NCBI GenBank assembly: GCA_944391515.1
Contig: CALXTW010000008.1
Location: forward strand, 1-64,000
Direction: 5' to 3'
DNA from: an uncultured Alphaproteobacteria bacterium
GTDB taxonomy: Bacteria > Pseudomonadota > Alphaproteobacteria > RF32 > CAG-239
DNA length: 64,000 nucleotides
Position 1 is the stretch's first letter. Every line of letters starts with the position of its first letter. The position numbers and the translations under genes are program-made. Shown here piece by piece: positions 34,801-44,058 of the stretch. The notes beneath the pieces were generated by a model. That model saw only the letters and a program-made list of their open reading frames with translations, did not search any database and had not been told where the DNA came from.

Positions 34801-36523
34801 ATTGTTGCAGATAATCTTTAATATTGCCATATTTTCCACTCAGATATTGATTATAAAAATTGATTTGGTCATTCCATATTGGGAATTTTTGATTTGGCGT
34901 TCCCCATTTGGGGGTACTTGAATATTGGTCTTCCACCAGCATTTGGGCGGCCTCAGCTCCAATATTAAAGGAAATCATTTGTGATTCTCGGGTCGATTTT
35001 TCTATTTCTTCTGTCTGGCTTGCATCGGTCAGGCCTGTATTTCCTTTTTGCTCCAATTCCTTTTGGACAGACTGAAAACCATTAGCGTCATTTATATCTA
35101 CGTCCATATTCACCTCAATCGTTCCCAAATTTTCTGGTTCTATCGGCGTACTTTCTTCTGATTTGGCAAGTTCAAAGGCTTTAATTGCCCAACCCGACAA
35201 TCCTTTGCGCGCATCATAGTCATTGACGGCCGCATCAGGCATAGTACCTTTCCACACTGTTTCAGGTGACGAATAACGGCGGCTTAAATATTGAATTACA
35301 CATTGATCCGCGGATGCTACAGCTTCAATTGATTTTTGGTGTAGCCTTTTATATTGGTTATAACTCTTAAAAATTTCCTGATAACTATCAAGGGCTTGTA
35401 TTAAATTATGCACCTCTAAGGCTTCTTGAGCGGTTTCATATACAGGGGTTATTTTTTCCAACTCTTGTATATTTGCTTCATTCCCGGCAAATGGCGAATC
35501 GATATTGGGCTTTGTGGCTTCCCCAAATGTTACATTGCCATATAGTGAGGGATTATAAACATAATCTTCATCATCATCTTCTTCTATTGTGGCTTGTTTG
35601 CTTGCCTCTTCTTTAAGCTTAAAATCGGCTTGCGTGATAAAACCCAGTTGGCCAAACATTAGAGTTTCTTGACGGGAAATGATTCCGGTTGAAGCAAACT
35701 TTAATTCCTCTTGCTTGGTATTAAACGATGTTTTTTCTTGCGCTGCTTTTTCTTTGGCTTCTCTTTCTTTTTTGCTGACATAGCCCGCCGGAGTAATCTG
35801 ATTATGCAGTAAAAGTGCTGCTTCGTATTGAACTTTCATGGCAAACACTTCTTGCGTAATCTTTAAGATACTATCCATGGTTTCATAGGCATTAAAAGCG
35901 TTTTTCCATGCGCCGTTTTCATCATCTCCGCTTTCAGCTCCGTCAGCACCGGAACTGCCGCCTGCAAAAGTTGTTGAAAGTTTGTCAACTTCTTGGGTTA
36001 GAGTTTCAAGCTCTGTTTCTAACTGTCTGGATGATGTATAAATTTCAATGACCGTATCTTCATAAAACTCTTGGGCTTTGGTTTCATAAGCGCGGCACTG
36101 ATCATATTCATCGGCCCCCTTATCACAATCGACCGGATAAGCTAAAAACAGCTCATATAAAGCTTGTTTTACAGAATTGGCATCGTAAATATCGGCAATT
36201 TTAGATTCTTCAATCTCTTTTGAACCAGGCATATCTTGTTTTTCTTTTTTCTGAAACAGACCGCCCATCCAACCAGTAAATTTATCCATATATTTCTTTT
36301 TAGCGGCTTTTACCTTGGCTGTTGCCGTATTGGTATAGGCTTGAGCTTGAGCCGCTACATTTTGAGCCGTTGCACCAACATTTTCTACCACAGCCATGGC
36401 ATCTGTTGGTCCATCTATTGTTGGTGTAATGGGGCCTGGGGGTAAAAGAAACGCACGAGAAGATAAAGCCGAACCAAAGATCAGCAAAGAAGAAAGAGCA
36501 ATTATTTTTAATAGTTTAATCAT
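31889..36523 (-). CDS. Giant exported coiled-coil protein (1544 residues)
   Basis: A Sec signal peptide ends near ALSSRA. Most of the sequence is Glu/Gln/Lys/Ala-rich, with long predicted coiled coils around residues 620-780 and 890-1000. The region from about residue 110 to 190 (VKQALYELFLAYPVDCDKG and following helices) is reminiscent of VirB5-type helical proteins. The middle holds short motifs repeated in neighbour proteins (TLMFGQ and TLYFGAQ; RRRPF). Residues about 1120-1320 form a Cys-containing globular section. No named family. It is presumably a periplasmic or surface-exposed structural part of the T4SS, far larger than a normal VirB5 (about 220 residues). It overlaps the 618-residue gene by 8 bp. 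Confidence 0.65.
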   Translation of the reverse strand: MIKLLKIIALSSLLIFGSALSSRAFLLPPGPITPTIDGPTDAMAVVENVGATAQNVAAQAQAYTNTATAKVKAAKKKYMDKFTGWMGGLFQKKEKQDMPGSKEIEESKIADIYDANSVKQALYELFLAYPVDCDKGADEYDQCRAYETKAQEFYEDTVIEIYTSSRQLETELETLTQEVDKLSTTFAGGSSGADGAESGDDENGAWKNAFNAYETMDSILKITQEVFAMKVQYEAALLLHNQITPAGYVSKKEREAKEKAAQEKTSFNTKQEELKFASTGIISRQETLMFGQLGFITQADFKLKEEASKQATIEEDDDEDYVYNPSLYGNVTFGEATKPNIDSPFAGNEANIQELEKITPVYETAQEALEVHNLIQALDSYQEIFKSYNQYKRLHQKSIEAVASADQCVIQYLSRRYSSPETVWKGTMPDAAVNDYDARKGLSGWAIKAFELAKSEESTPIEPENLGTIEVNMDVDINDANGFQSVQKELEQKGNTGLTDASQTEEIEKSTRESQMISFNIGAEAAQMLVEDQYSSTPKWGTPNQKFPIWNDQINFYNQYLSGKYGNIKDYLQQYDITSLIVEIAYPLNDILTEDEEERSNNRSGLDRLAAKLEAENANSDPATVLESLEKNKNDLLQQALKNKQSQVQNLENRKKSLQTQLDRASSLLSDYSEQLNTANENQFTAQAQIDTMNKQLKYQEERRGEMEDNMVKQSDVEFTSQTYEITPETTKQVHSTEYQENTKQKMLFDTSSAISEYKDKMSKLNYRAKQQQNIEKQNLQPTNINSNPDGSLSLYPEEKLVPSTSTSNEKKTLFRRRPFSDNSDYAPSVLSKYSLSHTLYFGAQYNTFNYAQEKAKLDAELDAKTTETTEYQTLETTDKVEEVTQEAQTAEYTESETSEQEVLNLEDSEEMALTKELINQQQTEIAKNKEVSASLKVQVDSKNQEVNSLTKQIEAIDADIASVEKNYVAQVQQIEQAYNQKLEEAKKYIEAKRRAKETLDLLSYYKDKIGLPVAGVDGIIPPFSLLNVLQVANGLTEDTRSYAIQLVDDTQNAIMNLGEGVYIGAYGNKILSLHQELMTKLKSLPIEGLQEFSSSIGRYAKTQSIIKPLTTMFQKALIEKACVGDSCMQADSEYFVGSYGKERDFMAPKNSLKEYLPPLREIVYFDDVDYDNVEKSADGGVSKDGFLNSGGKYPSIWKLILNDKVFVEKGVDLKALLSEGGETATFMRGGRYPCRLDDRIIDVNNTSGNFVVYTEKALSEDATDEERAYRPAGMYQLPECNEIIVEDNGGIFDKLYITVRDKIEDVTGSAYGTVFQAYSGAKMHSGLGSFLKATNSGLYFNDAPNTVFTRLSKMADEQKDKVTDKNMRDIIYEKTLFNHNQIGNFLSFVEQEISYRQALEEMKLSVDEAKADLFEQFDKIGFVPSADYDLAKQSDYDLTKETLTRYKNTLLNEGTEGLTSIKASQNEVIEERVNKIKNIFTALRKDKEAYISLNDATDSGSELDEQIKTEEVNRKATSEYKKKADEEFEKQINSYPIPFCAAY

Positions 36524-38372
36524 TCTTTTTCTCCTGTTTTAGCTTTTCTAATACAGAGGACCTTTGTTGTTCTAATTCTTGTATTCTCTGTTCCTGTTTT
36601 TGTATTGTCTGTTCTAGTTCTTGTTTCTTTTCCATGAGACCTTGAGCATGTTTTACAACACTAACCATTTCGCCTTTCGCTATTTGATCAACATAAGATG
36701 TATCTATTCCGCTATTCTTCAACATCTCGACATCATCTTGTGTCGCTCCGCTTTGAATTATTCTTAAGGCATCCTCTTTCGATACTCCGTTCATATTCAT
36801 AACCACCAAGGTTTCTGTTACATCTGTTCCCTTTAAACTTTCTAATGTTTCTATTTCTCCTAATGTTAAGTTATAGGGGAAGTTTGTTTGGGGACTTGTT
36901 TGTGTTGTTTCTTGCTCATCGTCTGACAATGAATTTTCTGACCATAAATCATCGGATTTGTCTTGATTTATATCCTCAGTACTACTATTGCCACCTGATT
37001 GACTATTCATGATTGCTTTAGCCTCTCCGACAGCTGATTGCGTCGCTGACAGCCCCTCTTTAGCTGTGCTTAATCCAGATTTGGCTTTATCCGCCATATC
37101 TGTCAAATTATCTTTACTGAAAAAGCTTGGCTTCTCATATTCATAGTCATCTAAATTAAACTGTGTTACAGCTTTGTTAGGATTATTAAGTTTTCCAGCT
37201 TTCATATTGGCTAAATCTGAAGCACTTTTTATTTTCATCTCCTGAATTAGCAATTTGGTGTAATCTAATAAGACTTTCATATTTTGAACTTTTAACTGTG
37301 TATCCATTACGATTGCAGCACTGGAACCATCCATCATTGGCACACTGGAAGCCGTTTCGTCGGCTTTTTCAATGTTTGAACCTCTTTCGGCGCGTATTTT
37401 TTGAGCTAAAGCATAAGCATAAAGAATATCTTCTGCTTTGGTTCTTTGGCGATAATTTTCAACTTTTTTCATATTATCAGAAGTAAGTTGCGCTTTTTCA
37501 GGCACAAAGTTATTGGCAATAGTTTTATTAAGAGCTTCGGCTGATTGATTTTTATCACCAAACAGAGATTTAGCCGCACCCAAACCATCTTTGGCAAGAC
37601 TCAAACTTTCTTGGGCTGCCGCCTCTTGAAGTGTTGCTATTTGTTGGTCAATATTGGCCACTCGTGTTTGATAAGAAGCTCTCTCCTTTTCCTCGTTGGC
37701 TTCATAATCAGCTTGAAGTTTTTGTATTGCCTCATTATTTGCAGCTATTTGGCTCTCTAACGCATCTTTTTGAGAAGGATCTTGAGCTATTTGTTGTTGA
37801 TAGACGGCATTATTATCCTGATAAGATTTTACTTTTCCTTCATATTCAGTTTTTCGTGCTTCCGCCGCCGTATTATATTCTGATTCAAGTGAGGCCTTTT
37901 CATTTTTAAGGCTTAATAGTTGTTGTGCGGATTGCGTATTGCCGGCAACACCTCCCGCTACATCGCCAACGGCTCCAGATGCTGAACCGGCGACATCACC
38001 TACTGTACCACTTATTTCACCGGAAACGCTGCCCACGGTAGATGTGGCGGTGTTTTGAATATCACTCACAGCTCCGGTAACATTATTTACAGCTCCAGTA
38101 ACAGTTCCGGTAGCTTGATTAACAGTATCTTTTACCATGTTAATTTGGGCATCCATTTGTTTTTTTGCCTCAATGGCACCTTTTCCCAAAGCCTGCATGG
38201 TTTGAAAAGTGGTGGATTCTTCTATTAATTTTTGCGCCTGACCAGCCCATTCTGTTACTGTTCCTTGAACTTTATTGGCGGTATTGGTAAAATCAAACTT
38301 AATTCCGGCTTGGCAAGGTGTCACCCAAACCGTCATTTCCCAACAAATCAAAGCAAAAACAACCTTTTTCAT
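36516..38372 (-). CDS. VirB5-like exported coiled-coil protein (618 residues)
   Basis: The signal peptide ends near TPCQA. A helical N-terminus is followed by a low-complexity Gly/Val/Ala/Thr segment with repeats of the type GAVGDVAG (about residues 85-145), a coiled coil (about 150-250), a helical domain (about 290-390, with DTQLKVQNMKVLLDYTKLL) that recalls the last helices of VirB5, and a second coiled coil at the C-terminus. VirB5 is a minor pilus-tip component. The extra coils are not usual. It overlaps both neighbours by a few bases, so it is tightly coupled in the operon. Assignment to VirB5 is by fold impression and position only. Confidence 0.6.
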   Translation of the reverse strand: MKKVVFALICWEMTVWVTPCQAGIKFDFTNTANKVQGTVTEWAGQAQKLIEESTTFQTMQALGKGAIEAKKQMDAQINMVKDTVNQATGTVTGAVNNVTGAVSDIQNTATSTVGSVSGEISGTVGDVAGSASGAVGDVAGGVAGNTQSAQQLLSLKNEKASLESEYNTAAEARKTEYEGKVKSYQDNNAVYQQQIAQDPSQKDALESQIAANNEAIQKLQADYEANEEKERASYQTRVANIDQQIATLQEAAAQESLSLAKDGLGAAKSLFGDKNQSAEALNKTIANNFVPEKAQLTSDNMKKVENYRQRTKAEDILYAYALAQKIRAERGSNIEKADETASSVPMMDGSSAAIVMDTQLKVQNMKVLLDYTKLLIQEMKIKSASDLANMKAGKLNNPNKAVTQFNLDDYEYEKPSFFSKDNLTDMADKAKSGLSTAKEGLSATQSAVGEAKAIMNSQSGGNSSTEDINQDKSDDLWSENSLSDDEQETTQTSPQTNFPYNLTLGEIETLESLKGTDVTETLVVMNMNGVSKEDALRIIQSGATQDDVEMLKNSGIDTSYVDQIAKGEMVSVVKHAQGLMEKKQELEQTIQKQEQRIQELEQQRSSVLEKLKQEKKND

Positions 38373-39139
38373 GAATCCTCCTCGGCATAACTAAATTGCC
38401 TTGCTTGTTGGGTAGCGTTAAACTCAAAGAGCATGGTTTCCATCAGCATAATTTTACGAAATCGCTTAGCCATTTCCATTGATTTTGTTTTGGTGCTTTG
38501 AATAATATCACGCGTGTTTTCTTTTTTTGAATCTTCTGATTCTTCTTTTGCTAAATTAGCGCGAATGCTAAAAGCGGTTGCATAAAGTTTGGCAAAGTTT
38601 TCTCGCTGAATCTCATTCATTTTTTCCTCTTGAGCTTGGTAAAGCGCCGTGACATTGGCATCTTCTGTCGAAGTTTCATTGCTATCTGTTTCTGAAGAGG
38701 AAGTGTTGGAACTTGATTTGGGTCGTTGCATAAAATAATTGGTTTGAACTGATGCACTCAGAGCTTGGGAATCATTCATATCAATCTTGGTTGCAAAACC
38801 CGGCATTGAACTTCCCAATGTACTAAGTGAGCCTTCCGGATTATTGGCAAAATTTTGAGCAGCATCTATCTTTCCTTTGGCAGCATCAATATTACTCTGC
38901 GCCTCATTTTTTATAGAATTGGCCGTGCTAACGGCATCTTTTATAGGGCCGGTAATTCCTCCGGCTAGATTTCGCATATCTTCTTGTATTTGATTTAATT
39001 CATCTTGGATAGATTGCGCTGTTTTGATGCCTTTTTTTATAGGTCCCACAACAGCTCCCTGTATGGCTTCAATATCCGCATAAGATATTTGCGGGCAGAA
39101 CATCATGGCTAAAAGAATATATGTTATTTTTTTTAACAT
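38369..39139 (-). CDS. VirB5-like exported helical protein (256 residues)
   Basis: The signal peptide ends near QISYA. The mature protein is nearly all helical: an N-terminal amphipathic region (IKKGIKTAQSIQDELNQIQEDM), a Ser/Thr/Asn-rich linker near residue 150, and a C-terminal helix pair with MAKRFRKIMLMETMLFEFN. Length and pattern are close to VirB5. It contains NYFMQRP, a variant of the FG/RRP motif of its neighbours. Its ATG shares one base with the stop codon of the upstream gene (TAATG) and its stop overlaps the start of the next gene. Confidence 0.6.
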   Translation of the reverse strand: MLKKITYILLAMMFCPQISYADIEAIQGAVVGPIKKGIKTAQSIQDELNQIQEDMRNLAGGITGPIKDAVSTANSIKNEAQSNIDAAKGKIDAAQNFANNPEGSLSTLGSSMPGFATKIDMNDSQALSASVQTNYFMQRPKSSSNTSSSETDSNETSTEDANVTALYQAQEEKMNEIQRENFAKLYATAFSIRANLAKEESEDSKKENTRDIIQSTKTKSMEMAKRFRKIMLMETMLFEFNATQQARQFSYAEEDS

Positions 39140-41079
39140 TACTCTTCTCCCGTATCACCTGTTTCACCTAGACTTTCTGTAGTTAAACTACCTAATTGTC
39201 CCAATGCGGTCTGTGATAATTGTGCGGCTTGCATGGTTATCAGTTTATTAAGCAATGATTGTATTTCTTTGTTGGTTTGAGCCAAAACAGCACTGTCGTC
39301 ACGTGTTGTTGATGCACTGCTTGCCTGTTCATCAAATTTATTTAAAACTTCTTCTTCATAATTAGCGGCAACGTTCTTCATTTGCATACTTTCTGAAACT
39401 GTTGCTACTATATTTTCTGCAACGATTTTATTACAAATACTTTTACCTTCTGCCGCAACCTGACTGTCTGAATCTGACATGTGGCGAATGAGTTTTTTCA
39501 AACATTCCATCATCACTGTCGGATCTTGGAGTTTATCAACGCCAATATTACAATAGTCAACTAAAGATTCTGGAATAATAGTTTCCTCATATACGCCATT
39601 ATTGACAACACCATCCGGAATATAATCTTCCGCACCAAACATTAAGGTTTGAGATGATTTATAAGATGCTAATTTTACGACTTGTTTAATATCAAGGTTT
39701 GCACCTTTGTCTAAAGGAGCATTGTTTTTAATAGTGGCTCTTTGGCGAAATCCTTTAGAAATGCTTGCTTTGCTTGATGAAGTTGGGGTTGTTTTTGACA
39801 AGGTTGCATTTCCGGTAGCAAGCGAAGACGTTGCTTGCGGCAAAACAGTCGGTGTAACTTTACCATTAGATAAGCGCTCTGCCGCAACCGGCTTGATTTC
39901 TGCTGTAGTTTTTACAGCATTCATGGTATTCAACTTAAGTTGCGCAGAAGGCGTAGCTTTATTTATTTGTGCACCTTCGTTGCTTGATTTTTGAACATTT
40001 ATTGTTGTATTTCCAGTTACAGAGTTCTTGTTAGCATTTTGCGATAAATCACTGGCTGTTGTGGCTTCTTGAACCTTGTTTGGCGATAATTGCTTGTTCG
40101 CCCCAAAGGGTCGACGAAAACTTTTACCTGACTGAGACGGAAGTTGTTGTGTTGCCACGTCTGGGATTATTTCTACTTTATCGTCTGTTACACTAATTGG
40201 AGTATTGGATGTTTGAGTTGTTTCTTCTCCTTTTCTAGCAACAGTGTCACTACCTTCAGATATCAGTTGTTCTTCAACACTTTCTGCATTCTGCATAACC
40301 TCTGGAATTTGAACGGTTTCTTCTGAAATTCCATCAATCATTTGCGGTTGTTTTATTGCTGTTGCAGGCAAGCTATTATCATAAATTTTGGCATTAGAAT
40401 TAATTCCGGCCTCGTATGCTGCAACATAATCTTCTACGAAAGTATCATCTGAGCTTGGAGCTGAAGTTACATTTCCGGCTCCTGTTACACCTCCAACTTC
40501 TGTGCGGACATCATCTACTTTATTTTGAACACTTGATACTTTGTCTTGTGCCAAATCTTTTGCCGCACTTACGGTATCTTTTGCCTCATTCATGGTATCT
40601 TTGGCTTCATTCACCATTGCTTTTGCATCATCTACTTGCGACTTAACATCGTTAACAGTTTCTTTTGCCTTTTCTACCTCTTGTTTGGCTTTCGCTATCT
40701 CTTGTTGTGCTTTTTCATATTTTTCTTTGGCTTTTTCGGCTTTTTCTTTGGCTTTTTCTATTTTTTCTTTTTGTTTTTCAAGACGTTCTTTTTCTTTTTG
40801 CAATTTTTCGGCTTGCTTCTTAGCCTTTTCAATCGTATCTCCGGCAAATTTAGACATAGAGGCCTTTGCATCACCAATAGTACTGTTCATTTTGCCGGCT
40901 AATTGTGTGGTTTGGGTTACGATTTTTGATTGTTTTACCAACTCTATTTTGGAGGATATACCTTCTTTGATGGCGGCAATATCCAATGTTGGCCATTGGG
41001 CTTGTGCTCCAGAGGTTATAGACATAACCATCGCTATCCCTAAAAGAGATACTAACATGTTGCGTTGTGTAATCTTCAT
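39139..41079 (-). CDS. VirB5-like exported coiled-coil protein (646 residues)
   Basis: ATG 41079 is chosen because GGAGG lies five bases upstream and a signal peptide (SLLGIAMVMSITSGAQA) follows directly; the open frame extends 29 codons further with no support. Residues about 65-170 are an uninterrupted Lys/Glu/Ala coiled coil of heptads such as EKAKEKAEKAKEKYEKAQ. A long Ser/Thr/Asn-rich disordered middle contains FRRPFGANK and TLMFGAE. The C-terminal 130 residues, with three Cys and a final helix (LLNKLITMQAAQLSQTALGQL), resemble the end of VirB5. It follows virB4 by 83 bases. Confidence 0.65.
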   Translation of the reverse strand: MKITQRNMLVSLLGIAMVMSITSGAQAQWPTLDIAAIKEGISSKIELVKQSKIVTQTTQLAGKMNSTIGDAKASMSKFAGDTIEKAKKQAEKLQKEKERLEKQKEKIEKAKEKAEKAKEKYEKAQQEIAKAKQEVEKAKETVNDVKSQVDDAKAMVNEAKDTMNEAKDTVSAAKDLAQDKVSSVQNKVDDVRTEVGGVTGAGNVTSAPSSDDTFVEDYVAAYEAGINSNAKIYDNSLPATAIKQPQMIDGISEETVQIPEVMQNAESVEEQLISEGSDTVARKGEETTQTSNTPISVTDDKVEIIPDVATQQLPSQSGKSFRRPFGANKQLSPNKVQEATTASDLSQNANKNSVTGNTTINVQKSSNEGAQINKATPSAQLKLNTMNAVKTTAEIKPVAAERLSNGKVTPTVLPQATSSLATGNATLSKTTPTSSSKASISKGFRQRATIKNNAPLDKGANLDIKQVVKLASYKSSQTLMFGAEDYIPDGVVNNGVYEETIIPESLVDYCNIGVDKLQDPTVMMECLKKLIRHMSDSDSQVAAEGKSICNKIVAENIVATVSESMQMKNVAANYEEEVLNKFDEQASSASTTRDDSAVLAQTNKEIQSLLNKLITMQAAQLSQTALGQLGSLTTESLGETGDTGEE

Positions 41080-41162
41080 CATAACCTCCATACGACCATA
41101 AAACCGTATATATCTTCTATAATACCAAATTTTCCGCCATTTATAAATGACTATTATGTTTA

Positions 41163-43595
41163 TCACGCAATATTTAAATATTTTGTAACAAAGTTTTCTT
41201 CGCCATATTCTTTTATTAACTCTTCTACCAACAACACATTCTTTCTGCCCGAGTTATACAACTTCAAATATGGCCCTAAACCGCTTAAATCAACGTCCAA
41301 AATTACGGATTCACCCGTTGCCGGACGGGAAAGCAATATCGCATACGGAAAATCTCGATAGCTCTTACCAAAAATAAAATCGATTTCTCGTTGAGTTAAA
41401 TTCCAGTTTGCATAGTCTTCCGGCATAGCTTGCGGGTTACGAAAGAAAATTACTGTTTGACATTGTCCGCGAATAACCTCACCAACGCCTAATTTATCAA
41501 TAATATTTGGCTGTTGGAAAGCACACAAGTAAGCTTGGCGTTTTTTACGTCCTTCTTGAAGACCAATAATAAAGTAATCCCTAAACATCGGGTGTTTTAA
41601 CATCGGCGCCGTTTCATCAATCATAATGAGCGAAGGAACACCTGTATCACCCGTTTCAGACATAATACGATGCATAATATAACTAATTACTGCAGGAGCT
41701 AAGGTTTCATCTTCAAAAATATGTGTAAAGTCAAAGGCCATAAAGCGCTTGCTGGCCAAATCCAAACTATCATTCTCTGCATTAAAAATATTGCCGTATT
41801 GATCCGGATTTATCCAACGAAATAGTTCGCGTCTCATATTACCTGTCGGTGAAAAACAGCTTTTATAAAGATTTTTTAATATCCGCTCTTCGGGTTTTAA
41901 GTAATCAAATGATGTCGTTACCGCACGTCCTATTTCTTTTTCTGATAAAGCATCGTCAACCATGGTGATGGATTTCAGCCATCTTCTTAAAAATGCTCGG
42001 TTATTGGGTGTATTTCTACAGTCAAATGGATTTAATGATACGTTCTTTTCATCTCCATCAAAACCAACATATGCTCCTTGTACTGCGCGGGTAAAAATTT
42101 CAGCACCACGGTGACGGTCAAAGAAGAAGACCTTCAAATCACGATGTCTCATGGCTTGTCCTGCCAAAAATGTCAGCAATGTGGTTTTACCTTGTCCGGT
42201 CGGACCAATAATACAACAGTGCGCAACCGCGGAATCTTCTGTTGAAACGTGGAATTGAAAACGATAGGCCGAACCAGAGGTGGTTCTGAAAATAGAAATT
42301 GCACCAGGACCCCAGTCACTCTTTGGCAAACCTTCTGATGGTTTATCAAACGAAATCGCTGCCGCAACTACCCTTGACAAATAACGATATGTTCTAGGAT
42401 AGGCATCATATGTCGGGAATTGGTTAAAAAATGCGGCTTGGGCAACCCAGCCTTCCCTTACCGGCGTAACACTAAATAAACGACAAATTCTTTGGACTTC
42501 GCTTTCCCCAAAGTTAATCTCTTCCATGCTATCACCACGAATAATAATATCCATGGCATATTCTGTTAATGATTGATAGTCTGCATCACTATCTTCAATT
42601 GCTGACAAAGCCTCCGAATATTGACTAACCACATCGGCCGAAAAACTTGTTGCTGTTGCCATTCTTTGTTGTTGCATCAGCAAGGCTCTTGCTTGCGGCT
42701 TAAACATTGGTTTTATGTTGTGCAATAAGGTCAGTTCACAATCAATAGCCAATAGAGAAGCTATCATACTTTCGTCCATATAGTCACCGGATGTGCGAAT
42801 CCCCATAACAATTTCGTATAGCTCTTTATCGCCTGAGAAAAATTTAATTATACCATTTTCACCGGTAAAATGTATATGGTCAGACGTTAAAAGCTCATTT
42901 AACTGATAACCGCTGGCACCTCGAACTTTTGGCAAAGGCTTAGAAACTGGACTGCATATTTTGGAAAAGATATATAGAGGACTATCCGTTGCCGCACTAT
43001 CTTCTGTTTCAAACATCGGCTTAACACCATAATCGTTTAATGTGGCCAAGAGAGACTGAGATGCATAGTTTAAATCTTTTAAAGCGTCTGGTCGATCGAC
43101 AACCGATAATATAATATAGTGTTTATTACTATAAACCCTATCCAGATTGTTACGCCAAGTCATTGATATCTGTTCTAGCAATTGATTCCCGAAATCGCCC
43201 GCATCCTCTTCCATCGGAATTCGCTCACGCAATGTCAGAACACGGCAAATTATCTGCATATCAGACATCGAATCTATCCATGACTTACGCGCTTCCATCA
43301 TGGCCATGTTTTTTTCTTCTGTAACAAAAGATAAATCTACACCCTCAACACGAAAGACTCTTGCAAATGCTCCATTATAACAACGGATTGTTATTCCGTC
43401 CGCCATAAGTTTATTAAACGGCAAAAAGTCTACTACTCGGGATTCTTGCGGCTGAGGCAATATTATCCGACCCAATTTAGTTGCCCATAATCCAGCAAAA
43501 GCCGCAGCGGAAACAAAACCAATTACGGCAACAACTACTTCTATATTCGACAATCCTTGAACAAAGATTGTAAAAAAATCAAAATCAGGGCGCAA
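41163..43595 (-). CDS. virB4: VirB4 T4SS ATPase
   Basis: This 810-residue protein is the main inner-membrane-associated ATPase of the T4SS. It has a hydrophobic N-terminal segment (about residues 18-38), a CagE/TrbE-type N-terminal domain, Walker A GPTGQGKT (464-471), Walker B LIMIDE (656-661), and the conserved EGRKKRQAYLCAFQQP stretch after Walker B. The length is normal for VirB4. A GGGGAATAAG ribosome site and the start lie inside the end of virB3 (11-bp overlap), the usual virB3-virB4 arrangement. Confidence 0.95.
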   Translation of the reverse strand: MRPDFDFFTIFVQGLSNIEVVVAVIGFVSAAAFAGLWATKLGRIILPQPQESRVVDFLPFNKLMADGITIRCYNGAFARVFRVEGVDLSFVTEEKNMAMMEARKSWIDSMSDMQIICRVLTLRERIPMEEDAGDFGNQLLEQISMTWRNNLDRVYSNKHYIILSVVDRPDALKDLNYASQSLLATLNDYGVKPMFETEDSAATDSPLYIFSKICSPVSKPLPKVRGASGYQLNELLTSDHIHFTGENGIIKFFSGDKELYEIVMGIRTSGDYMDESMIASLLAIDCELTLLHNIKPMFKPQARALLMQQQRMATATSFSADVVSQYSEALSAIEDSDADYQSLTEYAMDIIIRGDSMEEINFGESEVQRICRLFSVTPVREGWVAQAAFFNQFPTYDAYPRTYRYLSRVVAAAISFDKPSEGLPKSDWGPGAISIFRTTSGSAYRFQFHVSTEDSAVAHCCIIGPTGQGKTTLLTFLAGQAMRHRDLKVFFFDRHRGAEIFTRAVQGAYVGFDGDEKNVSLNPFDCRNTPNNRAFLRRWLKSITMVDDALSEKEIGRAVTTSFDYLKPEERILKNLYKSCFSPTGNMRRELFRWINPDQYGNIFNAENDSLDLASKRFMAFDFTHIFEDETLAPAVISYIMHRIMSETGDTGVPSLIMIDETAPMLKHPMFRDYFIIGLQEGRKKRQAYLCAFQQPNIIDKLGVGEVIRGQCQTVIFFRNPQAMPEDYANWNLTQREIDFIFGKSYRDFPYAILLSRPATGESVILDVDLSGLGPYLKLYNSGRKNVLLVEELIKEYGEENFVTKYLNIA

Positions 43596-43875
43596 ACTTA
43601 TTCCCCTTTTCTTTATAAAGATTGTTACTTATTCGGCGTGTTTGACCAAAAGCTTGCATCATTGAAGATATATGGGGCTCCTTATTTCCTAAATATATCA
43701 CAAAAGCATGACCTAGGACAATTGTAATCATAAATATTAAAGGATTTGTCTGAAACACACCTAAACACATAAACATAAAAGGAAATTGTATACCAAGATT
43801 AAGCATCGTCGGCAAAAAAGGCCCCCACAATATTTTAGGGGGATTAGCTACTGCTTTTAGTATCATTTCCCTCAT
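43585..43875 (-). CDS. virB3: VirB3 inner-membrane protein
   Basis: The protein has 96 residues, starting at ATG 43875 after AAGGGA; the frame is open 25 codons further upstream but overlaps the promoter. Two adjacent hydrophobic segments (TMLNLGIQFPFMFMCLGVF and LIFMITIVLGHAFVIYLG), followed by a short polar tail with a basic end, match VirB3 in size and topology. Its position directly before virB4 with overlap supports the call. It is the first gene of the minus-strand core operon. Confidence 0.85.
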   Translation of the reverse strand: MREMILKAVANPPKILWGPFLPTMLNLGIQFPFMFMCLGVFQTNPLIFMITIVLGHAFVIYLGNKEPHISSMMQAFGQTRRISNNLYKEKGNKFAP

Positions 43876-43901
43876 GGTTTTCTTTCCCTTAGTTTTTTTA
43901 G

Positions 43902-43929
43902 ATTCTAGCTCATTTTTATTTTGTTGCAA
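43902..43929 (-). promoter_or_regulatory. Putative promoter of the virB3-virB4 operon
   Basis: On the minus strand TTGCAA (43924-43929) and TAGAAT (43902-43907) have a 16-base spacer, about 25 bases before the virB3 ATG. Confidence 0.45.
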
Positions 43930-44025
43930 TATCGTATGAAAAATTAACAACAGACATTTCCCAGAATCCTACAAAAGCTTTTCTTATTTTTTAGTGTAAC
44001 TTTTTTTTATGAATATTCTATTAAC

Positions 44026-44057
44026 AAAAAAAGGCACCACAGGGTGCCTTTTTTTGT
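44026..44057 (-). terminator. Terminator after the VirB2-chimera gene
   Basis: GGCACC (44033-44038) and GGTGCC (44043-44048) form a stem with a four-base loop, extended by seven A/T pairs, with a run of T on the minus strand after the stem. It starts one base past the stop of the 996-residue gene and separates the VirB2 group from virB3-virB4. Confidence 0.85.
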
Positions 44058-44058
44058 T

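Noticed and set aside
18963-36523. Annotation as a Dot/Icm (type IVB) system because of the long DotG-like repeats and secretin-like lipoprotein
   Set aside because: VirB3, VirB4 and VirB11 are present and the VirB9 and VirB10 domains are of the VirB type. Dot/Icm signature genes such as icmB/dotO, dotA and dotL are not recognised.
39139-41166. Longer start of the 646-residue protein at 41166
   Set aside because: The extra 29 residues are Tyr/Arg-rich, overlap virB4 and lack a ribosome site, while ATG 41079 has GGAGG and a signal peptide.
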